In this document: piece by piece, positions 1 to 7,464 of the stretch
How positions within the stretch are numbered: the first letter of the stretch is position 1
Layout: every line of letters begins with the position of its first letter
Source: Aliirhizobium wenxiniae
GTDB lineage: Bacteria > Pseudomonadota > Alphaproteobacteria > Rhizobiales > Rhizobiaceae
Direction of reading: 5' to 3'
Length of the DNA: 43,649 bases
NCBI RefSeq assembly: GCF_014201355.1
Contig: NZ_JACHEG010000017.1
Coordinates: 1 to 43,649 of the forward strand
Notes under the pieces: model-generated
Databases searched by the model: none
Told to the model about the DNA's origin: nothing
The model's input: the letters and a program-made list of their open reading frames with translations, nothing else
Program-made: the position numbers and the translations under genes

Positions 1-2
1 GT

Positions 3-95
3 CACACCATTAAGGATCATCTCAAGGCACTCGTGGATCAAGGGCACCTCGTCCTGCACGGTGCCGGCCGCGGCGCCTGGTACGGTCTTTCCTAA
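3..95 (+). CDS. 3' end of a winged-helix gene (partial)
   Basis: The window opens inside a reading frame that gives about 30 residues before a TAA stop at 93-95. The peptide ends in a helix plus beta-wing pattern (TIKDHLKALVDQGHL, then GAGRGAWYGLS), typical of C-terminal winged-helix domains in Fic-family and related regulatory proteins. The body of the gene lies upstream of the window, so the family cannot be fixed. Fic-type is only the best guess. Confidence 0.5.
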   Translation, partial: HTIKDHLKALVDQGHLVLHGAGRGAWYGLS

Positions 96-137
96 CGAAG
101 GGGGTGTCAAGCCCATCTGAATGGGGCGCCTTGATAC

Positions 138-169
138 AATTCGAACCCACGACCAGCAGGTTATGAAAT
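138..169 (-). other. tRNA-like fragment (anticodon loop to T loop)
   Basis: On the minus strand this stretch reads like the middle of a CAU-anticodon tRNA: TTCATAACCTGC followed by GGTCGTGGGTTCGAAT, i.e. anticodon loop, variable region, 5' T-stem and T-loop. The partner strands of both stems are missing, so it cannot fold as a tRNA. It could be a leftover of a tRNA used as an attachment site, or chance similarity. It sits directly beside a toxin-antitoxin pair. Confidence 0.3.
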
Positions 170-172
170 CGA

Positions 173-469
173 TCAGAAGGGATCGCCTGCCCAATCTTCA
201 TGGCCGTGCCGGATACGGATCACGAAGATGCTTTCGTTCTCCTCAACGCGATACACAACCAGGTGGGCCTTGAAGGGATGGATTCTGACGGGCGGACAAA
301 TCTCAAGGCGCTCGCGCGCCATTCGTGGGTTGGCGGCGATGAGTTCGAAAAGGGCATAGAGCTCATCGTGGTATCTTTTGGCTACCACTGCTCCGAAGAG
401 GCGAATTCCCTCTTCGGCAATGGAGATAATATCCTCTTCCGCTTGGACCGAAAGGCTGAACGGCATCAA
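173..469 (-). CDS. parE: RelE/ParE-family toxin
   Basis: A 98-residue protein with the ParE/RelE fold pattern: an N-terminal helical hairpin (AEEDIISIAEEGIRLFG), a basic middle (RIHPFKAHLVVYRVEE) and the C-terminal strands VIRIRHGHEDW. ParE toxins poison DNA gyrase, while RelE relatives cleave mRNA; the sequence alone does not decide which. The start overlaps the end of the upstream antitoxin gene by four bases (ATGA), the usual arrangement that keeps toxin translation dependent on antitoxin translation. Length is normal and no defect is visible. Confidence 0.85.
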   Translation of the reverse strand: MMPFSLSVQAEEDIISIAEEGIRLFGAVVAKRYHDELYALFELIAANPRMARERLEICPPVRIHPFKAHLVVYRVEENESIFVIRIRHGHEDWAGDPF

Positions 470-720
470 ACCCGTCCGCGGCTGATCCCCGCTAGCGCGG
501 TGGCTTCGGCAAACAACTCGTCATCTGAACGGCTCCCAATGCCGCTTGCAATTCCGTCGTCGACAAAGCGCTGCATCGCGGCAATCTTGTCTGTACGGGC
601 TTGGTCTCTGCGGATCAGATCTCTGACGTAATCGCTCGCGTTCGAGTACCTACCCGTCTTGGCTTGAGCTTCAACCCAATCTTTCATGGGGTCTGGCAGG
701 GATACATTCATCGTCGCCAT
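466..720 (-). CDS. parD: ParD-family (CopG-like) antitoxin
   Basis: This 84-residue protein begins MATMNVSLPDPMKDWVEA, the beta-strand and helix of a ribbon-helix-helix DNA-binding domain. The RYSNASDYVRDLIRRD helix typical of ParD follows, then an acidic, probably flexible tail that would wrap the toxin. The start at 720 is chosen because AAGGAGG lies five bases upstream; the reading frame stays open further upstream but without a ribosome site. It is the first gene of a two-gene operon with the toxin and is expected to repress its own promoter as a complex, although no operator was recognised. Confidence 0.85.
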   Translation of the reverse strand: MATMNVSLPDPMKDWVEAQAKTGRYSNASDYVRDLIRRDQARTDKIAAMQRFVDDGIASGIGSRSDDELFAEATALAGISRGRV

Positions 721-934
721 CTGGGCCTCCTTGATGTGCCTAGTTACTCGCTGATGGCAAAGTTTGTCAAACCGGCCACAGCGGGTGCTGAGGTCTTGAA
801 GAGATGTGAACCGGCGCCCCATTATCTCGTAGAACTGATCGATCACTAATCCTGCTGTAAAAACAACGCCAACTCCTGAACGTGCTGCGACGCGTCCTTA
901 CCAAAAAACACACCAAATTCGGCAGCTGGGGCAT

Positions 935-1258
935 TGAGCAATGCCATGACTCCAGTCAATCGACTCACAATCCATTGGGACAGCCTCGGAAAACAGTATT
1001 CCGAACCCCAGACCTGCCCGCAGTGCCGAAAGCATGGCTGGAAGCGTTTTCACTTTGCAGCCGACGTCCCAATGAATGTTGTTTTCAGCTAGGTCAGATA
1101 GCATCCGATCCTGCCAGGAGCACTGCATATCGAACAATATGAGGCAACGAGACGCCTTCATCTAGGTCGATGAGCCGACTTGCGCACAAGACCAAGCGTC
1201 GGGAGATAAAACTTTTTGATGGCTCGGTGAACCGAGCCGGATCGGCAATGACAACCTG
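935..1258 (-). pseudogene. Remnant of a LysR-type regulator (effector domain)
   Basis: Two minus-strand frames together resemble the C-terminal effector domain of LysR regulators. One piece (around 1190-1250) reads VVIADPARF. After a frame change comes CLILFDMQCSW, then LPAMLSALRAGLGFGILF, the usual LysR run in which a conserved Leu/Phe strand and Cys/Arg helix precede an A-x-RAGLG loop. The DNA-binding half is absent. The 5' side is joined directly to a fragment of an unrelated membrane protein. It is too short and broken to function. Confidence 0.45.
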
Positions 1259-1401
1259 TCGGCGAGCTCGGCGTCCGCGTAGCGCATCATAATAAGCGGG
1301 CTTACGACCGAGCGCCACATGGTGATCGGATAAAACAGCAGCCACGACACCAACTCGTAGAGCAACTCTTCGAGCGACTTCAACAGTTTCATGAAGTCCA
1401 A
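1255..1401 (-). pseudogene. Truncated 5' end of a permease-like membrane protein
   Basis: The first 49 codons, from MDFMKLLKSLEELLYELVSW to MMRYADAELADR, match the start of the intact membrane-protein gene at 40388-41071 almost residue for residue. After ELADR the similarity stops and LysR-like sequence follows. Only the N-terminal cytoplasmic helix and part of the first membrane stretch remain. The fragment starts with ATG where the intact paralogue starts with GTG. Confidence 0.75.
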
Positions 1402-1570
1402 TATTCCGCCCCTTTGCTTTCTGCCCTACGGCGCTTCTCTTTTCTGCGAGAGGTCACAACGTCACGTTGCGGTCTTCTCGCGTCCGGCTCAGGTCAAGAA
1501 AAATCAAAACGAGGAACCTGCAGTCAGCTGCGACAATCTGGTCATCGAGTGCGCTTGAAACGTGAACATT

Positions 1571-1595
1571 ATACGTTATATTTAAATGTATATTG
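1571..1595 (+). promoter_or_regulatory. Probable BigR operator / promoter region
   Basis: A very AT-rich imperfect inverted repeat centred on TTTAAA lies 22-46 bases before blh, in otherwise GC-rich DNA. BigR repressors are known to bind an AT-rich palindrome overlapping the -10 region of their own operon, so this is the natural operator. The assignment is by position, base composition and partial symmetry only. Confidence 0.55.
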
Positions 1596-1616
1596 AATTG
1601 GACTACGGAGCCAGTC

Positions 1617-2915
1617 ATGTCTGTCATCAAGATTTCCGAAAAGCTCTCGGTCTCGCCGCAGCCGAGCGTCGACGACATCAACACCCTGCGTGAGCAGGGA
1701 TATGCGACGCTCATCAACAACCGTCCTGAAGCCGAGGACGCCGTCCAACCGGGAACGGACGCCGAACGCCAGGCGGCCGAACATTGCGGCCTCTCCTACT
1801 CCTTCGTTCCGGTCACGCTCGGCACGATTACCGAAGCCGACGTGCGCTCGTTCCAGAATGCGCTCGACGCGTCCGACGGCTCGGTGTTCGCCCACTGCAA
1901 GTCGGGCACGAGATCCCTCAGCCTATATCTGATTGGCGAGGTTCTGGACGGGCGGATGGCAGCCGAAGACGTCGACGAGTTCGGCCGTGCACACGGCTTC
2001 GACACCAGCGCTGCTGCCGCCTGGCTCAAGCAGCACGCGGCACGCCGCCCGCAGGTGAAGGGCTTCTTCGACAAGCGCACCTGGAGCATCCAGTATGTCG
2101 TGTCCGATCCCGATACGGGCAAGTGCGCTATCATCGATCCGGTTCTTGATTTCGACGAAAAGTCTGGAGCGACCGCGACCATCAGTGCCGACGCGATCCT
2201 CGACTATATCAGGGAGAATGGCCTGACGGTCGAGTGGATCCTCGACACTCATCCGCATGCCGACCACTTTTCCGCTGCCAACTATCTCAAGGAGAAGACT
2301 GGTGCACGCACTGCGATCGGCGAACGCGTCGTCGATGTGCAGAAGCTGTGGAAGGGGATCTACAACTGGCCCGAGCTCGCCACCGACGGCTCGCAATGGG
2401 ATCGGCTCTTCGCTCACGGCAAGACGTTCAAGGTCGGCTCCATCGACGCCAAGGTCATGTTCTCGCCCGGACATACGCTTGCCTCGATCACCTATGTGGT
2501 CGGCGATTCGGCCTTTGTCCATGACACCCTCTTCATGCCCGACAGCGGTACCGCGCGCGCCGACTTCCCCGGCGGCGACGCCCGCATCCTTTGGAAGTCG
2601 ATCCAGGACATCTTCGCCCTCCCGGACGAAACCCGCATCTTCACCGGACACGACTACCAGCCGGACGGTCGTGCGCCACGCTGGGAAAGCACCGTGGCCG
2701 AGCAGAAGAAGTCCAACCAGCATCTTGCCGACGTGACCGAAGAACAGTTCGTGGCGCTGCGGACGAAGCGTGACAAGACGCTGCCGATGCCGAAGGTGAT
2801 CCTGCACGCCCTGCAGGTGAACATTCGCGGCGGACGTCTGCCGGAGCCGGAAGCAAACGGCAAGCGCTACCTCAAGTTTCCGCTCGACGCATTGCAGGGA
2901 GCCGCATGGGAATGA
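1617..2915 (+). CDS. blh: Blh: rhodanese-like/persulfide dioxygenase fusion
   Basis: A 432-residue two-domain protein. Residues 1-140 form a DUF442 (sulfurtransferase-like) domain with the active-loop motif HCKSGTRS around Cys94. Residues 150-430 form a metallo-beta-lactamase-fold ETHE1-type persulfide dioxygenase with the iron-site motif DTHPHADH (His212, His214, Asp216, His217) and later PGHT and TGHDY histidines. Such fusions oxidise glutathione or protein persulfides to sulfite and move the sulfur on, so they detoxify sulfide. ATG at 1617 is preferred because CGGAG precedes it; a TTG at 1593 lies inside the operator. First gene of the operon; its stop overlaps bigR. Confidence 0.92.
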   Translation: MSVIKISEKLSVSPQPSVDDINTLREQGYATLINNRPEAEDAVQPGTDAERQAAEHCGLSYSFVPVTLGTITEADVRSFQNALDASDGSVFAHCKSGTRSLSLYLIGEVLDGRMAAEDVDEFGRAHGFDTSAAAAWLKQHAARRPQVKGFFDKRTWSIQYVVSDPDTGKCAIIDPVLDFDEKSGATATISADAILDYIRENGLTVEWILDTHPHADHFSAANYLKEKTGARTAIGERVVDVQKLWKGIYNWPELATDGSQWDRLFAHGKTFKVGSIDAKVMFSPGHTLASITYVVGDSAFVHDTLFMPDSGTARADFPGGDARILWKSIQDIFALPDETRIFTGHDYQPDGRAPRWESTVAEQKKSNQHLADVTEEQFVALRTKRDKTLPMPKVILHALQVNIRGGRLPEPEANGKRYLKFPLDALQGAAWE

Positions 2916-3241
2916 GTACCGTATCGAAAGCACGGCTCTCTCCCGCCGAGATGGCCGGCCGGGCCGGAGAGGTTGCCGATCTCCTCAAGACGTTGTCCCA
3001 CCAGGCGCGTCTGATGATCGTGTGCACGCTGGTCGAGGGCGAATTCTCGGTCAGCGAACTCGAGGAAAAGCTCGACATCCATCAGCCGCATCTCTCCCAG
3101 TATCTAACGGTATTGCGAAGCTCCGGAATTGTCGAAACCCGGCGGGACGGAAAGCAGATCTTCTACCGCTTGACGGAGAAGAAGGCGGCTCAGCTCGTCG
3201 GCGCCCTTTACGATATCTTCTGCGCAAAGGAAGAGAAATGA
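2906..3241 (+). CDS. bigR: BigR: persulfide-responsive ArsR-family repressor
   Basis: An ArsR-family winged-helix repressor of 111 residues with the recognition helix QPHLSQYLTVLRSSGIV and a beta-wing (ETRRDGKQIFYRL). Cys40 and Cys106 are spaced 66 residues apart, the same spacing as the redox Cys pair (42 and 108) of characterised BigR, which forms a di- or polysulfide bridge and releases DNA when sulfide or persulfide builds up. Two start codons are possible, ATG at 2906 or at 2912; both overlap the end of blh. It should repress the whole operon through the AT-rich site upstream of blh. Confidence 0.9.
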   Translation: MGMSTVSKARLSPAEMAGRAGEVADLLKTLSHQARLMIVCTLVEGEFSVSELEEKLDIHQPHLSQYLTVLRSSGIVETRRDGKQIFYRLTEKKAAQLVGALYDIFCAKEEK

Positions 3242-3648
3242 CTCCCTATCTCCAATCTTCGGCCGGCGGCATGCTGATCGGCGCATCCGCGGTCATGCTC
3301 CTGCTTCTGAACGGCCGCATAGCCGGCATCAGCGGCATCGTCGGGCGTCTGGCGCAAGGCGTCGGCGTGACCACCAATCTTGCGTTTGTGCTTGGCCTCC
3401 TGCTCGGGCCAGTCGTCTATCTGCTGGTGGTCGGTGGTTGGCCAACCGTCGAGATCACAGCGGGCTGGCCGCTGATCATCGTGCCTGGGCTGCTCGTCGG
3501 CTTTGGTTCTCGCATGGGATCCGGCTGCACCAGCGGACACGGCGTGCTCGGGCTCGCCAGACTGTCGCCGCGATCCATCGTGGCCGTCGCCACATTCCTG
3601 TCGGCCGGGGTGATCGCCGTCACAGTTCTTCGAGGTCTCGGGTTATGA
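3238..3648 (+). CDS. YeeE/YedE (DUF395) transporter, half 1
   Basis: A 136-residue, very hydrophobic protein with about four membrane segments. It carries the signature GSRMGSGCTSGHG, a Cys-containing loop that in the YeeE/YedE thiosulfate transporters relays the sulfur substrate. In BigR operons these transporters occur as two small half-proteins encoded side by side. The ATG overlaps the bigR stop by four bases and AAGGAAGAG lies just upstream. It probably moves an inorganic sulfur compound together with the next gene product; substrate and direction are inferred, not shown. Confidence 0.85.
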   Translation: MTPYLQSSAGGMLIGASAVMLLLLNGRIAGISGIVGRLAQGVGVTTNLAFVLGLLLGPVVYLLVVGGWPTVEITAGWPLIIVPGLLVGFGSRMGSGCTSGHGVLGLARLSPRSIVAVATFLSAGVIAVTVLRGLGL

Positions 3649-4076
3649 ACAGAAATATCCACCAGTTCGGCGCCGCCCTTGCCTCAGGCATGGTCTTCGG
3701 CTTCGGCCTGTCGCTCTCCGGCATGCTGAACCCTGTTCGGGTCCAGGGCTTCCTCGATGTCTTCGGCAACTGGGATCCAAGTCTTGCCTTCGTCCTCGGC
3801 GGCGCTGTCGCCGTCGCCTTCATCGGCGTGCAGGTGATGAAGAAGCTGCGGCACCCCGCCTTCGACGACAGCTTCCATGTGCCCGCGAACCGAAAGATCG
3901 ACGGGCCGCTGGTCATTGGTTCGGCTCTTTTCGGCCTGGGATGGGGCATCGGCGGCCTCTGTCCCGGCCCGGCGATCGCTTCCCTGTCGGTTGGCATCCC
4001 ACAGACGGCACTGTTCGTCGTGGCTATGATGGTCGGCATGACCCTTTACGACCGGGTGTGGGGCAGAGGGACATGA
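3645..4076 (+). CDS. YeeE/YedE (DUF395) transporter, half 2
   Basis: A 143-residue membrane protein with the second-half signature of the family, GLGWGIGGLCPGPAI, a conserved Cys-Pro loop. The N terminus has the matching GLSLSGMLNPVRVQGFLD motif. It complements the preceding half to make a full two-repeat YeeE/YedE-like channel. The start codon overlaps the upstream stop by four bases (ATGA), so translation is likely coupled. It looks complete and intact. Confidence 0.85.
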   Translation: MNRNIHQFGAALASGMVFGFGLSLSGMLNPVRVQGFLDVFGNWDPSLAFVLGGAVAVAFIGVQVMKKLRHPAFDDSFHVPANRKIDGPLVIGSALFGLGWGIGGLCPGPAIASLSVGIPQTALFVVAMMVGMTLYDRVWGRGT

Positions 4077-4825
4077 CTGGCTCCATCCTAGCAGCAATCG
4101 GTTCCGGCGGGATTGTGGGCTTCATGCTTGGCCTTCTCGGCGGCGGTGGCTCAATCCTGGCGACCCCGCTTCTCCTCTACGTCGTCGGTGTCACCCAGCC
4201 GCATATCGCGATCGGGACCGGCGCGCTGGCGGTCTCGGTGAACGCCTTCGCCAACTTCACGAGCCACGCCATCAAGGGGCACGTCTAGTGGCGCTGCGCA
4301 GCCGTCTTCTCCGCGCTAGGCGTCCTCGGCGCGTTGGTCGGCTCCAGCCTCGGCAAGGCGATGGACGGAGACCGGCTGATCTTCCTGTTCGGCATTCTGA
4401 TGGTCGTGGTTGGCGCCCTGATGCTCAAGCCCAGGAAGCCGACATCGGTCGAAAATCGTCCCGTCGACCTCAGGATGTGCCTTGTCACCGCAGCCGTGGC
4501 GCTCGCCGCCGGCGCGGCTTCCGGCTTCTTCGGGATCGGCGGAGGTTTTCTGATCGTGCCAGGTCTCATGCTTGCGACCGGCATGCCAATGATCAACGCG
4601 ATCGGCACGTCGCTCCTGTCCGTCGGGGCGTTCGGGCTGGCGACCTCGCTGAACTATGCAGCGTCCGGGCTGGTGGACTGGTGGCTCGCAGCCGAGTTCA
4701 TCGGCGGAGGCGTTGCTGGCGGCCTCCTCGGCATGATGCTCGCGACACGGCTGAGCGCGTACAAAAACATCCTCAACCGACTGTTCGCGGCGCTCATCTT
4801 CGCCGTCGCGGGCTACATTTTCTAA
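4073..4825 (+). pseudogene. tauE: TauE/SafE-family exporter with in-frame amber stop
   Basis: From ATG 4073, which overlaps the previous stop by four bases, the frame encodes a TauE/SafE-type permease: GFMLGLLGGGGSILATP opens repeat 1 and SGFFGIGGGFLIVPGLML opens repeat 2, about 250 residues with roughly eight membrane segments. A TAG at 4286-4288 (codon 72) interrupts it; reading continues in the same frame as WRCAAVFSALGVLG, as expected for the family. Without suppression only a 71-residue stub is made. The exporter would remove sulfite or another product of Blh, so its loss would matter. One base change could restore a sense codon, so a read error must be excluded. Confidence 0.85.
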
Positions 4826-5640
4826 GCTGGGGATCGGGGGCGGCGTAGTCGCCAAACTCCTCTCAGCCCCTCAGCGTAATATTCCAACTCGCAACGCAGG
4901 GAAGACTATACCGCATCGGATAATCGATGCACCCCATCCGCCGGTCCGGCCACCGCTCGGTAGCGACACCGTCGCCGCGATAAGATTGGGTACTCACAAC
5001 ACGCCGCCATCCTCTCCGAATGGAGCACCGCTACAGGATCACCGGACTTGGAAGCTGGCTACTAATGACGTTCATAGAAGTGCAGGCCTAAAATGGGCTC
5101 CACGCGCTGAGCTGGGATGTGGACCACCGCCACTTACGCTTGCCGGCCATTAATCGGAAAGCGCCCTGCGCGCCGTGTCATCATGCAGTGCCGGGCAGAA
5201 GAGACCGTTAAGATGCGCGCGCAGCATCCTCGATATTCCAGCCGAATAGCCAAGCCTCTGCTTTTTGCGACCAGCTATCTTTCTCCCGAGGGCAGCTCGC
5301 TTTTTCAAGATAAGGGGCGACAGGGTTTTTGCATGCTGAGAGACCGAGCACCCGAGCATTCATTCCCCGCTGTTGCCAATCTAACATCGCGCTAATCTCG
5401 AAATCCATTGCCGATCCTCATGATCGCTACGCAGTTGCCGCTTCAGGCTCCGCGACTTCTGCGAATCGAAGCGTGCGTGAAGCTTACCCGAGATCGATGC
5501 GAGCCCGCAGTTCATAATGACAACAGAGACGGTACGTTAGCGTACGCAGTCGGGGTTAACCACCCTCTAACCAGTTTGCTTGCGGCCGTTTTAACATCCG
5601 CTGTTTTACGCTTCCGTCAAATAAGAATGGCGTATCGCGA
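4826..5640. other. Gene-free stretch
   Basis: About 815 bases between the sulfur operon and the CHASE4 fragment. Short open frames on both strands show no recognisable motif, good ribosome site or codon pattern. No hairpin terminator was found after the operon and no repeat was recognised. Confidence 0.5.
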
Positions 5641-6042
5641 ATGACAATGCAGCTTCAATCTCAGTTCGTTCTAAGATGTATTCTTCCGGCCTTTGCCTCT
5701 ATGCTCCTGTGCGGTCTGCTTTTTCTGAGCCTGAGTTGGGCAGCAGCCCGTAGCGACGAAGTCGCAGTTGCAAGGCAACGCGATCTTGTCACGCTGACCG
5801 TCGTGAAACTCAAGGCAGGCATTGCTCATGACCAGGAGAGCGCTACCGTCTGGGACGACGCCGTCAAGAACACGCAAAGCGGAAATCTTGAATGGATTAA
5901 AACGAACCTCGGTTCATGGATGCACAGCTATTTCGGCCATGACGCGGCGCTCGTCCTGAGGTCCAACCTGACGCCGCTGTATCGATTTACGGCAGATGCA
6001 GAGTATTCCCCTTCAACTGACGACCTTCGGAAGGCGAAATGA
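5641..6042 (+). pseudogene. CHASE4 sensor fragment
   Basis: The first 133 codons of a membrane sensor: an N-terminal transmembrane helix (residues 9-35) followed by the start of a periplasmic CHASE4 domain, recognisable from HDQESATVWDDAVKN and later FGHDAALV. In intact proteins this continues through a second membrane helix to GGDEF, EAL or kinase domains. Here it stops at 6040-6042, exactly where a copied HWE-kinase segment begins in another frame. The joint lies at the short tract GGCGAAATGATGG shared with the kinase, so illegitimate recombination is likely. Confidence 0.7.
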
Positions 6043-6590
6043 TGGTGCTGCGCTCCGATGGCGGTAAGCCCGAGGGGTTCCTGAAGATCTTACGCGACCG
6101 CACGGAAGAGCGGCACAGTCAGGAGCGCCAGAAGCTGCTGATGCACGAGCTCAACCACCGCCTGAAGAACACTCTCTCCGTGATTCAGTCGATTGTCACG
6201 CAGTCGCTACGTGGTGCAAAATCGGTGGCTGAAGTGGCCTCGACGCTGCAGGATCGTATCTCTGCATACTCGCGCGCGCATGACATTTTGATGCACGAAA
6301 ACTGGTCCAGCACAGATCTCAAGTCGATTGTCGAGAGTGCGATTTCCAGCCTCGGATTGGAGGGGAGCCCACGTTTCCTGTCGAGTGGACCCCACGTCGA
6401 ACTCGATCCACAAGCAGCCTTGGCGATATCGCTGGTTCTCCACGAGCTCGGCACCAACGCTCGAAAATATGGCGCCCTGTCGAATACTGACGGTCTCATC
6501 ACGATGCGCTGGACTGTAACGAAGGATGCTGCGGAACCCTTCATTGAGGCGATATGGGCCGAGAGTGGTGGGCCAAAAGTGGTTCCGCCG
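6033..6590 (+). repeat. Direct repeat A1 (HWE kinase segment)
   Basis: About 558 bases that repeat at 26838-27394 in the same orientation, with roughly 95 percent identity by eye. The left edge is the joint to the CHASE4 fragment, the right edge the joint to repeat B1. Confidence 0.85.
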
Positions 6591-6647
6591 CGAGGCGAAT
6601 GCCGCGCAGCTATAAACCGACTATTTTTGAAAGAGAAGTTCGCTTAG
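6039..6647 (+). pseudogene. Second copy of an HWE kinase 3' half
   Basis: Starting with ATGATGGTGCTGCGC, the frame encodes the end of a PAS/PAC domain (GKPEGFLKILRDRTEER) and most of an HWE histidine kinase: phosphoacceptor region HELNHRLKNTLSVIQ, N-box HELGTNARKYGALSN and the W-x-E motif WAESGGP. It is nearly identical to the kinase at 26838-27394, differing by scattered, mostly silent bases. The last part, from about 6591, is foreign sequence that replaces the end of the ATP-binding domain. Without a sensor domain and ATP lid it is probably not a working kinase, although the ATG could in principle start a 202-residue product. Confidence 0.8.
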
Positions 6648-6750
6648 AGCGCGGTGCCAATCGCGCATAGACAAAGCTCGGCAAGCAAAAGATCGATAAC
6701 CACAACATAAGGTGCGGCAGTAGGTTCGTCAACGTTTAGTTTTTGAAGGT
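6599..6750 (+). repeat. Direct repeat B1 (cspA-flank segment)
   Basis: About 150 bases matching 36877-37028, the DNA directly upstream of cspA. Long identical tracts include CCGACTATTTTTGAAAGAGA and the region around CTCGGCAAGCAAAAGATCGA, with small indels between them. Weaker similarity continues to about 6772. Confidence 0.8.
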
Positions 6751-6909
6751 CGTTAAATTCACCCTTTGGTTGCGGATTCACGAAAGACCCGCTGTCGGCG
6801 GCGCCTCATGTCAACAGTGGTTTACCGCACCGCCCCTAAGCGCCCGAAGGTGCTAACTCAATCATCAAATGCCACTGCCCCCCGTCGGCTGCATCTACCG
6901 AATTGCGGC

Positions 6910-7104
6910 TCATGCCTGAGCGCGTTGGGCCAGGTCTTGCTGACGCAGGATGTGACGAATTTCGGCCCGCCGTACTGCCCTGTCCTTAAGGCGTCGATCG
7001 ATCTCCGCCTCGGTCGCGCCGGAGGCGAAGTCTCCCAAAGTCTCGTTTTCGGCGATATCGCGAAGAATGTTCATCAGCACAAGGTTCTTCTCGTGCATCT
7101 GCAT
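6910..7104 (-). CDS. Small hypothetical protein
   Basis: A charged, mostly helical protein of about 64 residues (MQMHEKNLVLMNILRDIAEN, then TEAEIDRRLKDRAVRRAEIR) without membrane segments or a recognised domain. The start at 7104 is preferred because AAGGAA lies six bases upstream. A TTG at 7125 in the same frame lacks a ribosome site. The composition looks coding, but it stands alone between a repeat block and a hydrolase gene, and no function can be assigned. Confidence 0.45.
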   Translation of the reverse strand: MQMHEKNLVLMNILRDIAENETLGDFASGATEAEIDRRLKDRAVRRAEIRHILRQQDLAQRAQA

Positions 7105-7125
7105 GACCATTTCCTTCACTTTCAA

Positions 7126-7464
7126 ACGCTGATACAGGATCGTCTTTCCTGCTGAACTGCCTTTGGGCTGCTAACGGCACAAAGGGGCGGAATGGTTCCT
7201 GCAATATTTGCAATTCGTCATTTCGGTCAGCTATGCGCAAGCCCCTAACCGGCCCTTCTGTCCAGTCGCGATCGGTTCAGCCGCACGACATGCCAGTCAG
7301 GTGAGGACTAAGCCGGCGAGCGCTGTACTATCTGTCAGATACCAGTACGCGCACTGTTGGTGTGGATAACAAGCCTGGACTTGCCTACCCAGCGCTCGCC
7401 CTGCCGCGTTCTACGGACGCCATGGCCCGGCGTCGAGCGTCGGCGCCGCAAGGTCCTCGGCAGT
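7126..7464. other. Gene-free stretch
   Basis: About 340 bases before the stop of the hydrolase gene. No convincing reading frame, hairpin or repeat was seen. Confidence 0.4.

Noticed and set aside
1923..2933. Long minus-strand open frame opposite blh
   Set aside because: No motifs; an antisense shadow of the GC-rich blh gene.
6877..7235. Short tracts shared with 41078-41190 (around GTCGGCTGCATC and CAGCTA-GC-CAA)
   Set aside because: Matches are only 12-14 bases long and unaligned in between; could be chance.
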